DNA from: Pelodictyon luteolum DSM 273
Lineage (GTDB): Bacteria > Bacteroidota > Chlorobiia > Chlorobiales > Chlorobiaceae
Assembly (NCBI RefSeq): GCF_000012485.1
Contig: NC_007512.1
Span: 1,489,001-1,553,000 of the forward strand
Direction of reading: 5' to 3'
DNA length: 64,000 bases
Shown: one piece after another, positions 55,240 to 63,580 of the stretch
Numbering within the stretch: the stretch's first letter is position 1
Layout of the letters: the number at the start of each line of letters is the position of its first letter
Notes under the pieces: generated by a model
The model's database searches: none
The model's input: only the letters and a program-made list of their open reading frames with translations
What the model was told of the DNA's origin: nothing
Translations under genes and position numbers: made by a program

Positions 55240-56544
55240 ATGCTGGTGACACTCTGCAACAAGCCCTTCATAGAGTATCTTATCGACTTTGCCATTCTTT
55301 CCGGCAGCGAAGCCTTAAGGATCGCAAGCGACAGCCCGATCACCGACCTGGAAAACTACTGCGGGAACGGAAGCCGTTGGGGCATCACCATCGACTATGC
55401 ACATATTCTTTTCGAAGATGACCAGGAACGGCTCCTCGAAAAGAACCGACAGTTCTGCTCCAGAGGCAAGACGATGCTGATTGAAAAAACGCTATTTGTG
55501 GCCTACGACAAAAAAAACGACTACAGACTATGGCTCAGGGCCTGTCCGGAAGGAGTCGCGGTTTCCGGCACGAGCGGATCAATCACCATCCTGGGTAACA
55601 AACAAGAGAACGCCATACCGGGACCCATTCCCGGGCCATCTCTTCCAATGCTCCTCACCATAGGGGAATACTACCGCCTTGCTGACGACACACTGAAGAA
55701 CGCAGATCGCTACATCCTCCCTGGCTACAGCAGCGAGCCCGACTGTTTTCTTGGAAGAAATGTGGTCATCCAGAAAGGGGCAGAGATCCGCAAGCCCGTC
55801 ATGATCGGCAACAATGTACAGATCTCGGCAGGCTCGATCATCGGCCCCGGTGCCATCATCGGCAGCAACATCATCATCGACAGGGAAAGCGTTGTTTCCG
55901 GAAGCATCCTCATGGACAACACCTTCATTGGCGAGCAGCTTGAAGTCAAAGGGAGGATTGCTGACGGCAGCCTCCTCATTGATCCCGAAAGCGGAGCGAC
56001 GCTGCAGATGGAAGACCCTCATCTGATGAGCGTCATCCAGCCCGGTGCATCGACAAAGCAGATCATCCGCCGCCTTATCCACGCCCTTGCAGCCCTCGCC
56101 CTGCTCATCGTCCTTGCCCTCCCGTTCCTCGTTCTCCGTCCCCTGCTCGGATTGCGCAGGAACTGGCATACGAAGAAACGCCTCTTCCCGCCGGGAGCAA
56201 CAGCAAAAAAACTCACCATTGAACAGGTCGTGATCAGACCCGAGGGAGCAGACGGCAGACTCGCCATTGCACTATCCATCGATCGATATCCCTCGCTTTT
56301 CAAGGTACTCGGCGGAAAACTCCGGCTGATCGGGCACCGTCCGGCAGTATCTTCGGATACATCAACAATCTCTTCAGGCTGTATCGCCATGAACCCTGCC
56401 GTTTTCGGTTATGCAGAAACTGAAGAGTGGCCCGAAAATGAGCGCGATGAACTGATGGTCGACCATTATCATCTTCTTCATAGCGGATCGCTTAACGACA
56501 TCGGCCTGCTTCTGAAAGCTTTACTGAACAAAAAACATATGTAA
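55240..56544 (+). CDS. nucleotidyltransferase-like/hexapeptide-repeat protein with sugar-transferase-like tail, interrupted near its start
   Basis: The product is 434 residues from ATG 55240. An NDP-sugar pyrophosphorylase-like region (LCNKPFIEYLIDFAI) lacks the GxGTR loop. It is followed by left-handed beta-helix repeats (about 165-230, VVIQKGAEIRKPVMIGNN). A hydrophobic hairpin (about 277-305) and a transferase-like tail come last, with GGKLRLIGHRP at 358-368 echoing KGDMSLVGPRP. The same frame runs back through an in-frame TGA (55207-55209) to ATG 55153, which overlaps the STAS stop (ATGA). The original gene therefore probably began at 55153 and carries a nonsense codon at position 19. It may be silenced, restarted at 55240, or a scaffold. 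Confidence 0.7.
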   Translation: MLVTLCNKPFIEYLIDFAILSGSEALRIASDSPITDLENYCGNGSRWGITIDYAHILFEDDQERLLEKNRQFCSRGKTMLIEKTLFVAYDKKNDYRLWLRACPEGVAVSGTSGSITILGNKQENAIPGPIPGPSLPMLLTIGEYYRLADDTLKNADRYILPGYSSEPDCFLGRNVVIQKGAEIRKPVMIGNNVQISAGSIIGPGAIIGSNIIIDRESVVSGSILMDNTFIGEQLEVKGRIADGSLLIDPESGATLQMEDPHLMSVIQPGASTKQIIRRLIHALAALALLIVLALPFLVLRPLLGLRRNWHTKKRLFPPGATAKKLTIEQVVIRPEGADGRLAIALSIDRYPSLFKVLGGKLRLIGHRPAVSSDTSTISSGCIAMNPAVFGYAETEEWPENERDELMVDHYHLLHSGSLNDIGLLLKALLNKKHM

Positions 56545-56557
56545 CACGGGAGGAAAC

Positions 56558-56881
56558 ATGAATATTGCAGAATCCACCATCAACGGCATAAAGGTACTCT
56601 CACTGGAGGGAGTACTCAACGCAGCTTCATCGCCAAAGTTCAAAGCCTATCTTGAAACGGCAGATCACTCCGGACCCATGATCATCAATCTGGAGCAGGT
56701 CGAGTTCATTGACAGCAGCGGGCTGGGGCTGCTGGTTAGGCTTGCCAGACAGAAAAAATCGGCCAATGAAGCCCTGAAACTGGCAAAGATGAATGACCGG
56801 GTGAAGCGCGTGTTCGAGATCACTCAGGCACACAGCCTCTTCGACATATATGATGACATTCAGGCAGCTGCCGGCAACTAA
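56558..56881 (+). CDS. STAS-domain anti-sigma-factor antagonist 2
   Basis: This 107-residue STAS protein has FIDSSGLGLLVRLARQKKS, with the conserved serine near 57-58. GGGAGGAAAC precedes the ATG, the strongest ribosome site in the cluster. It lies 16 bases before the RsbW-like gene, the classical antagonist/kinase pairing, so this one is the more likely direct partner. Confidence 0.93.
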   Translation: MNIAESTINGIKVLSLEGVLNAASSPKFKAYLETADHSGPMIINLEQVEFIDSSGLGLLVRLARQKKSANEALKLAKMNDRVKRVFEITQAHSLFDIYDDIQAAAGN

Positions 56882-56897
56882 TACCGGAGACCATAGT

Positions 56898-57335
56898 ATG
56901 ACTCAAATTCTTTCGGCAACCCTCAAAGCTGAACTTAGAAACAGCCGGATCGCCGCAAATATCGCCCGCTCAACCGCTGAAGTTTTTGCCGAAGAGCGCC
57001 ACTTTTCCGGAAATGTCCAGGAGTTCGGCCACACCTTTGAACTCGCCGTAAGCGAAGCGTTCACCAACTCCGTCAACTACAGGGATCCGAGCATCAAAGA
57101 CATTACCGTGACAATCGGCTTTGAGGAGGAAAGCAACGCACTGACGGCCAGCGTGACAGACATGAACGCCCCGTTCAACATCCACCCTCCTGAACCCGAA
57201 ATCACTGAATATCCGGAAGGGGGATTCGGACTGTTCATCATCTGGAAGCTCATGGACGAAGTCTCATGCAGTCGGGAAGGACAGAGCAATGTGCTCTCCA
57301 TGAAAAAATTCATCAGCAGGCCTGAAAACCCATAA
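56898..57335 (+). CDS. RsbW-like anti-sigma factor / serine kinase (HATPase_c_2)
   Basis: This 145-residue GHKL ATPase has an N-box ELAVSEAFTNSVNYRD near 50-65, a G1-type DMNAPFNIHPP, and a G2 box EGGFGLFIIWKLMDEV near 117-132. It should phosphorylate the STAS antagonists and sequester a sigma factor or another target. No sigma factor gene is adjacent, so the target may be one of the polysaccharide proteins. ATG 56898 is preferred over the earlier in-frame ATG that would lie inside the STAS gene. Confidence 0.9.
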   Translation: MTQILSATLKAELRNSRIAANIARSTAEVFAEERHFSGNVQEFGHTFELAVSEAFTNSVNYRDPSIKDITVTIGFEEESNALTASVTDMNAPFNIHPPEPEITEYPEGGFGLFIIWKLMDEVSCSREGQSNVLSMKKFISRPENP

Positions 57336-57351
57336 CCCCCCTCCCCAACAC

Positions 57352-58326
57352 ATGGTATCGGTCATCATCGTCAGTTTCAACACCCGGGAAATCCTTGCAG
57401 AGTGCCTCATGAGCCTGTTCCGACATGCCGGAGAAGTCCCTATGGAAGTCTTCGTTGTCGACAACGCGTCCAAAGACGGATCCCCGTCGATGGTCAGGGA
57501 ACGGTTTCCTGCAGTCCGGTTGATTGAAAACAGTGACAACCGGGGGTTTGCAGCAGCTAACAATCAGGCATACACGCTCTCGCAGGGTGACTATGTCGTC
57601 CTGCTCAACCCGGATGCCTACCTTCAGCCCGAATCTCTGGCCAACGCGGTTGCATTCATGGACAGAACCACCGGATGCGGGCTCTCTGGCGGAAAAATCA
57701 TCTCCCCCAAGGGAACGCTCGAACCCTCGGCAAGGCGCTTTCCCTCAATCCGCTCAAAACTGCTGACCATCTCCGGCATCAGCGGCAGGTACCCCCGCTC
57801 CCCCATCCTGAACCGCCATGAATTCGGTGGATTCAACCACGACGCCCCCATGGAGGTCGACTGGGTCCCCGGGACCTTCACCATCGTCCGCCGGAGCATG
57901 CTTGAGTCGATCGGTTTTTTCGACGAACGCTTCTATCTCTATTACGAAGAAACAGACCTCTGCCGCCGTGCGAAAAATGCAGGCTGGAGCGTGTATTTCA
58001 TTCCCGATGCGTCAGTCATACATATCGGCGGAGCATGCAGCAAGACGAGAAAGGAAAAGACTTTTGACGATTCAGGATCACAGGTGCTCTCCTTCCGACT
58101 CCGCAGCGAATGCCTCTACTACAGAAAAAACCATGGAGCTGCAATGCTTATCGCATCAACAGGACTTGAAATCTTCTGGAACCTTCTGATCTTCACCAAA
58201 AACATGGTTATCCCCTCGGAAGAGGCGCAGAGAAAACGCACGGCATCGATTGGCATCGGCAAACAGACCCTCCGTGCACTAAAAGACACCCGCTTTGGCA
58301 CAATCTCACCACCAACTCCATGGTAA
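57352..58326 (+). CDS. family 2 glycosyltransferase (rhamnosyltransferase-like)
   Basis: This 324-residue GT-A enzyme begins VSVIIVSFNTREILAECL and has FVVDNASKDGSP, FAAANNQAY and the DxD-equivalent LLNPDAYLQPE near 82-92. WVPGTFTIVRRSMLESIGFFDERFYLYYEETDLCRR follows near 165-200. It resembles WbbL-type rhamnosyltransferases. It adds a sugar to the lipid-linked unit in the cytoplasm. 16 bases after the RsbW-like gene. Confidence 0.92.
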   Translation: MVSVIIVSFNTREILAECLMSLFRHAGEVPMEVFVVDNASKDGSPSMVRERFPAVRLIENSDNRGFAAANNQAYTLSQGDYVVLLNPDAYLQPESLANAVAFMDRTTGCGLSGGKIISPKGTLEPSARRFPSIRSKLLTISGISGRYPRSPILNRHEFGGFNHDAPMEVDWVPGTFTIVRRSMLESIGFFDERFYLYYEETDLCRRAKNAGWSVYFIPDASVIHIGGACSKTRKEKTFDDSGSQVLSFRLRSECLYYRKNHGAAMLIASTGLEIFWNLLIFTKNMVIPSEEAQRKRTASIGIGKQTLRALKDTRFGTISPPTPW

Positions 58327-58464
58327 TCATGAGACAACCCGCTCCCCGACAGCCAGACAGAAAAACAGCCGATACGATCAACATAACAGAGTAACATCCC
58401 ATTAACATTATGGCACGGATTGTCTGATTTCTGTGGCAGTAATGAAGGAATAATTCCCCCTGCA

Positions 58465-59553
58465 ATGCACCACAAATTTTCTTCTCCCCTGATACAACCG
58501 CCAGTCGTCAAGGTTTTACAGTGTCTTTTTCTGGCCTTGCTGCTCACCTCATGTGCGGGGCTTTCACCCAAGCCTACCAAAAACCCTCAATCACCGCCTC
58601 CCGGCAGGGACTTTACCATAAAGCTACCAGACAAATCCCCCATCTTCGCCAAGAAAGAAGACCTCAATAAAGAAATAAGCGAGGCAAAACCTTTCGAATA
58701 CCGCCTCGGACCGGGAGACATCATCGGCCTCAAGGTTTGGCGACGCCCCGAACTCTCGGAAGAACGAATGATCATCTCTCCGGATGGGTTTATTGCTACC
58801 CCCAGGGTCGGAATGCTCAATGTCAACGGTAAAACCCCTGACGAAGTCAAAGAATCGATTACTACAAAACTTGAGGTCCTGTACATCAAACCGGAAGTCA
58901 CCATACAGGTACATGATTTTCAGAATAACAAGGCCTATGTGCTTGGCAATGTCAACAAACCCGGGTTGGTACGATTCTCAGGCAGGGGGACGCTGCTCGA
59001 AGGCCTATCGCTTGCTGGCGGGGTCCCGAAAGAAGATCGTATGACCCGCTGTTCAATCATCAGGGGGAACGATCAGGTGATTTGGATCGATCTGCAGGAT
59101 CTGCTCTCGAACGGAAATATGAGCCTGAATACCACCATCCACAACAACGATATCATTTATGTGCCGGAACACGCCCACGACATGATTTATGTCATGGGAG
59201 AAGTCAAGACGCCCGGGGCAATCCCCATGCATGACGGCATGAGCGTACTCAAGGCAGTCATGATGGCAGGCGGCATCACACGAACGGGCAATGAGGAAAA
59301 AGTCTTCATCATCCGTCAGCAGGATACGAATGGCACAGTGGCTGAAATCAACCTCAAAAGACTGGTTGAAAACGCTGATTTCACCCGAAACTATACCCTC
59401 ATGCCCAACGACATCATATATGTCAGCCCCTCCGGCATGGCAAAGTTCAACTACACGCTTCAGGATATCATGCCGACGCTACAAATCATCAATCTGGGAA
59501 CATCTGCGCTGAATTCAGTCAATTCAACCATTATAATCCCATCTCAGCCTTAA
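58465..59553 (+). CDS. Wza-type polysaccharide export lipoprotein
   Basis: This protein of about 362 residues has a signal and lipobox (LLLTSCAG, Cys near 30). It has a Poly_export domain (about 75-160, YRLGPGDIIGLKVWRRPELS), then two SLBB domains (NKAYVLGNVNKPGLVRF and DMIYVMGEVKTPGAIPM). It forms the outer-membrane export channel with the Wzc-like protein. ATG 58465 gives a proper signal peptide; an earlier in-frame ATG (58420) would bury it. A gap of 138 bases precedes it and may hold a second promoter. Confidence 0.92.
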   Translation: MHHKFSSPLIQPPVVKVLQCLFLALLLTSCAGLSPKPTKNPQSPPPGRDFTIKLPDKSPIFAKKEDLNKEISEAKPFEYRLGPGDIIGLKVWRRPELSEERMIISPDGFIATPRVGMLNVNGKTPDEVKESITTKLEVLYIKPEVTIQVHDFQNNKAYVLGNVNKPGLVRFSGRGTLLEGLSLAGGVPKEDRMTRCSIIRGNDQVIWIDLQDLLSNGNMSLNTTIHNNDIIYVPEHAHDMIYVMGEVKTPGAIPMHDGMSVLKAVMMAGGITRTGNEEKVFIIRQQDTNGTVAEINLKRLVENADFTRNYTLMPNDIIYVSPSGMAKFNYTLQDIMPTLQIINLGTSALNSVNSTIIIPSQP

Positions 59554-59572
59554 CAGGTAATTCCGCCCAATC

Positions 59573-61828
59573 ATGCTGAAAGAACAGTCAACAAAAGATC
59601 CGCTACCATTGGGGAAACCCAGAAAGGCTTTCGACTTAGCGGGCTTTATAAAAAGGTACGGCTTATTCATCCTCCTGCTTGGCGGTTTCCTTTTCGCCAT
59701 GCTGACACCGCTTATCTTCATCATAAAAAAACCATACTACGAAGTTCATGCCCTCATGCAGGTTGACCCGACGGTACCTACCCTTTTCAGCAATACTGAA
59801 GAGTCCTCCATCGTGAGTTACTACCCGCGCTATATCAGCACTTCGGCTCAGGCAATGACAACCATCGACATCCTGATAAAAGCGCTTGATTCAATGAAAC
59901 CGGCTGACAGAGAGGCGCTCTTCCCCAAAGGGGTACCCACGGAAACTTGCGCAGCAATTCTTCACAACATGGTGTCGGTTACTCCGGGCAACAGGGATCA
60001 CATACTCACCCTTCAGATTTCCGGGAGCAAACCTGAGGGGCTTGCAGAGTTCCTCAATACTCTCATGCAGACCTATATGGAGGAAACCCGCAAAGCGAGC
60101 AACAACTCTAACAGCGACAGGCTCAAATTCCTCTATGCCCAGAAAAATGTCATCACGCAGGAGATGTCGGCCATTGAGCGGGATCTTGACAGCCTGACCC
60201 GGGATATCGGCACATCATCTTTTTCTGAAACCTTTAATATCGCAGCAAAAAACAGCGACAACCTCTTACGGTCCTACAACTCTGTCCTGAATGAACGACT
60301 TGCATATGAAACAAATTACAGGGCCCTGCAGCAATCAAATAATGCGTTAAAAAAAATCGCTCTTGACCCCTTAGTCAATGAAATTGTCTTGAATAACAAT
60401 GCCTTGACTAATACAGAATCATGGACCTACCAGCAGCTCCAACAGCTGAGAAGCACCACCGACGGGCTGACAGAAATAAACCCGGAGCGTATTTATGTAG
60501 AAGGACAAATGAAATCAATGAAATCCTATGCACAGGAGCTCCGTGAAGAAGTACGCAACAAGGCAAAAAACATCACCCTTGGCAAAAGAGATATAGACAT
60601 GCAAAAGTCGGTAATCATCGCCAAAAACAATTATGAAGCCGCACAAGCAAGAGAAGACACCCTGCGGGTTGCAATCAATGAAAACAGCAAGGAAGCAAAA
60701 CGCATCTCGATAGGCATCCACAGAGGCGAGTATCTTTCAGCCAACTGGCAAAACAAGTTCGACCTCCTCAACAACATTGAAAAACGCATTACAGAAATTG
60801 AAATCGAGAAAAAATCCCCCCTGCGCCTTTCCGTTCTCTCTATTGCCCGCACACCGAAACAGCCGCTGAAATCAAACATCAACAAGATAACGATCCTGCT
60901 TCTCGTCGGCAGTTTCGGCCTCGTGGGCGGGGCGTTTGCAACATATGAATTTTTTGACGACACCATTAGAAGCAGCAAGGATATCACGCATGCACTTGGG
61001 CACCCTCCCGTGCAAACCATCGTCAACCTCAGGGCGCCGAATGCAGAGGATCAGGAACAGCTTAGCCTTGCTCCCGATGATTTTCGGGCACATCAGATCG
61101 GGAGCCTTGCCGTCAAATTCTTTAGGGAAAGAACATCGAGCAATGCTAGGGCGCTCATTTTCACAGGTACGGATAAGGGGGTAGGATCATCAGCCATCAC
61201 ATTCAGCTGTGCCAAAGCCCTCTCGCAGCTTGTCCCGAAAGTACTCATTATCGATGGAGACATCGAAGCCGCGCCAATCGACGAGGACGATGAATTCCAG
61301 ATCAGCCTGCCGGGGCTCTGCGATTACCTGGCCGACTCAATGACGCTGGAAGAATGCATAGTCAGCACTCCCGGTGACAATATTGATATGATGTATGCTG
61401 GCAATATCACCGGTAGAAGTGTCCCGCGCCAGAAAATTCCTGAACTCTTTGCTGAACTGAAAGAGAAATACGATTTCATCTGCGTGGACAGCACCCCCCT
61501 TCTCAAAAGCCACCTGGCTGAGCAGTTCGCCATGCATGCCGATATCGTAACACTGATCTCACTCGGCGATAGCTCTAAATTCAGGGATCTGAGAAAAGCT
61601 GCAGCTTTGCTGGTTCTGCTTGGAGTACCGAGCATCGCGCCCATCCTGAATTTCGGGGGGATCCGCAAAACTCTGACTATTGCCGAAATGTTCGACAACC
61701 CCCCCGCCCTCATAAGCAAAGTGGTTCCAGAAAAGATGATTGACGGCATACGGCGTTCGCCGGTCGGGATCCGCATGATTGACAAGCTACTGCAGTTCAC
61801 ACAGAAACTCCAGCAAACAAAAGATTAG
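59573..61828 (+). CDS. Wzc-like polysaccharide co-polymerase with degenerate ATPase domain
   Basis: This 751-residue protein has a Wzz domain (first helix about 28-50, second about 440-460, long coiled coil between, about 170-400). A cytoplasmic BY-kinase-like ATPase domain (about 525-720) follows. The Walker A reads FTGTDKGVGSSAI at 530-542, with serine in place of the P-loop lysine. The DGD of the second Walker motif (about 563) and VDSTPLL (about 637) remain. There is no C-terminal tyrosine cluster. It sets chain length and opens the Wza channel; kinase activity is doubtful. Confidence 0.9.
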   Translation: MLKEQSTKDPLPLGKPRKAFDLAGFIKRYGLFILLLGGFLFAMLTPLIFIIKKPYYEVHALMQVDPTVPTLFSNTEESSIVSYYPRYISTSAQAMTTIDILIKALDSMKPADREALFPKGVPTETCAAILHNMVSVTPGNRDHILTLQISGSKPEGLAEFLNTLMQTYMEETRKASNNSNSDRLKFLYAQKNVITQEMSAIERDLDSLTRDIGTSSFSETFNIAAKNSDNLLRSYNSVLNERLAYETNYRALQQSNNALKKIALDPLVNEIVLNNNALTNTESWTYQQLQQLRSTTDGLTEINPERIYVEGQMKSMKSYAQELREEVRNKAKNITLGKRDIDMQKSVIIAKNNYEAAQAREDTLRVAINENSKEAKRISIGIHRGEYLSANWQNKFDLLNNIEKRITEIEIEKKSPLRLSVLSIARTPKQPLKSNINKITILLLVGSFGLVGGAFATYEFFDDTIRSSKDITHALGHPPVQTIVNLRAPNAEDQEQLSLAPDDFRAHQIGSLAVKFFRERTSSNARALIFTGTDKGVGSSAITFSCAKALSQLVPKVLIIDGDIEAAPIDEDDEFQISLPGLCDYLADSMTLEECIVSTPGDNIDMMYAGNITGRSVPRQKIPELFAELKEKYDFICVDSTPLLKSHLAEQFAMHADIVTLISLGDSSKFRDLRKAAALLVLLGVPSIAPILNFGGIRKTLTIAEMFDNPPALISKVVPEKMIDGIRRSPVGIRMIDKLLQFTQKLQQTKD

Positions 61829-61829
61829 T

Positions 61830-62339
61830 ATGAAGACAAGCCGGCAGGTGATTTCAGCAACAGAGCCAGACTTGAGCAGAGAACAGGCCATCCCGGGCAA
61901 ATACGAACCGGGCAAATACCTTCTGGCATCAATACGGCGCTATCAGTCTTTAAGAACAAAAGGCCCTACAGGTAAGTTGCTTTCAAAAATCACCGTACTA
62001 CAACACCGATTCTGGAGCGCGGTTTGTGGAGCGGACATCCCAATCAATGCCAACCTCGGAGGAGGTCTCCTGATCCCTCACCCAAACGGCATCGTGATCC
62101 ATCCTGCGGCAATAATCGGTCCCAACTGCCTGATCATGCATCAAGTCACTATCGGCACTACGGGAAAAGGGACTCCAATCATTGAAGGCCATGTTGATAT
62201 AGGTGCTGGCGCCAAGATCTTGGGAGAAGTACACATTGGGGCCCATGCACTAATAGGAGCCAATGCGGTGGTACTCAAAAATGTACCGGCAAACACGACC
62301 GCAGTCGGCGTACCGGCAAGAATCAAGGGTAATCCGTGA
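61830..62339 (+). CDS. serine acetyltransferase-like (hexapeptide) O-acetyltransferase
   Basis: This 169-residue left-handed beta-helix protein shows a CysE/WcaB-like core: HRFWSAVCGADIPINANLGGGLLIPHPNGIVIHP, the catalytic His in CLIMHQVTIG, and repeats up to AVVLKNVPANTTAVGVPARI. Without the CysE N-terminal domain it is probably a polysaccharide acetyltransferase of the EpsB/WcaB type, not the cysteine enzyme. It lies one base after the wzc-like stop and overlaps the next gene by GTGA. Confidence 0.88.
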   Translation: MKTSRQVISATEPDLSREQAIPGKYEPGKYLLASIRRYQSLRTKGPTGKLLSKITVLQHRFWSAVCGADIPINANLGGGLLIPHPNGIVIHPAAIIGPNCLIMHQVTIGTTGKGTPIIEGHVDIGAGAKILGEVHIGAHALIGANAVVLKNVPANTTAVGVPARIKGNP

Positions 62340-63580
62340 AAAAGAAACCGTATGATCAATTGCGGAAAATGAAAGAGAAACATTCGACACGGTTATGCAT
62401 AGCTTACGCTGCCGGACCGGGTGATATCGTTAAAACATTTTCCTACTGGCAGAAAGGAAACGACGACCCTCATCAGGTTTCGACAACCTATAGCGCAATG
62501 TTCTTTGATGCATGCCGTTCGCTCAATGCGAGGGGTATCGCCATTTCTTCATGCCCCAGAAAAGACCGTATCGTCACGGACCGGTTCCATGTCGAAAACC
62601 TCCCTAAAAATCCGCAAGCGAATGCCATTGCGTTTCATAAGGAACAGGTCAGCTATGTTCTAAGGGTTGCTGATTTTGCTAAAAAGCAGGGTGCAGACTT
62701 CCTGATCCTCAGTGAGGCTACAGGATATTTTTTCCCGCTTCTATGGGCAATACCCTCAAGGATGAAGCTGATCCCCACGCTGCACTGCAACCTCAAGTCT
62801 CGTTTTCGGCCTCTCTCTGCAGCTCAGAAGCTGATACAGTTCATGAATGCTATGTTTTTCATCAGAAAAGCATCGGCCATCATGTCCGTTTCACCAAGCG
62901 TAACCGAACAGATTGAGGGGATGACTTACGCCATGGCCTCACCGGTCCATCGCTTCTATCAGCTCTATCGACGAAAGTATTTTGAGTGTATCAACCCGCC
63001 AATACATCATAATAAACCCTTCAATATTCTGTTCGTAGGGCGGATGGAAACCGATAAAGGCATTTTTGACCTGCTTCAGATCGCCAGGGACCTCAGAGAA
63101 AAAGGACACACGGACATCGTCATCAATCTTTGTGGTGGAGGATCAGAAGAAACCGGGCTGCGCATGGCAGCATCAGCGTATGGGATAGAGGAAACATTCC
63201 GAATCCATGGCTTCTGCCGCCAGGACGAAATGCTTGAGCATATCAACAATAGCCATGCATTCATCGTGCCGACAAGAACAACATTCGAAGAAGGGTACAA
63301 CAAAGCACTTGTGGAGGGGCTGCTTTCAGGAAGACCGGTCATCACATCCATTGTATGCGCCTACCCCCACCTTGAAGAGCTCAACAGCGGAATCATTCTT
63401 GTCCCGCCTGATGAAACTGAAGGGTACCGTGAGGCCATTGAACGACTGGCTTACGACAGCGCATTTTATGCAGAAAAACAAAATGGAACTCAGAGGGGCA
63501 TGGAACCATTTTTCGACCCGGCATGCTCTTGGCAGGCCGTGCTAGAACGCATCATTACAAACATACGGAAGCATGGGTAA
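62336..63580 (+). CDS. family 4 glycosyltransferase
   Basis: This 414-residue GT-B enzyme has an N-terminal half with GDIVKTFSYW and a C-terminal GT4 domain (about 220-395). The latter contains FNILFVGRMETDKGIFDLLQIA, FRIHGFCRQDEMLEH and the E-x7-E motif EEGYNKALVEGLLSGRPVI. It uses an NDP-sugar to extend the repeat unit. GTG 62336 overlaps the previous stop. The polymerase-like gene overlaps its 3' end by 8 bases. Confidence 0.9.
   Translation: MKKKPYDQLRKMKEKHSTRLCIAYAAGPGDIVKTFSYWQKGNDDPHQVSTTYSAMFFDACRSLNARGIAISSCPRKDRIVTDRFHVENLPKNPQANAIAFHKEQVSYVLRVADFAKKQGADFLILSEATGYFFPLLWAIPSRMKLIPTLHCNLKSRFRPLSAAQKLIQFMNAMFFIRKASAIMSVSPSVTEQIEGMTYAMASPVHRFYQLYRRKYFECINPPIHHNKPFNILFVGRMETDKGIFDLLQIARDLREKGHTDIVINLCGGGSEETGLRMAASAYGIEETFRIHGFCRQDEMLEHINNSHAFIVPTRTTFEEGYNKALVEGLLSGRPVITSIVCAYPHLEELNSGIILVPPDETEGYREAIERLAYDSAFYAEKQNGTQRGMEPFFDPACSWQAVLERIITNIRKHG

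Noticed and set aside
58409-58430. Second sigma-54 promoter before the Wza-like gene
   Set aside because: TGGCACG is present, but the -12 GC is not at the required 10-base distance.
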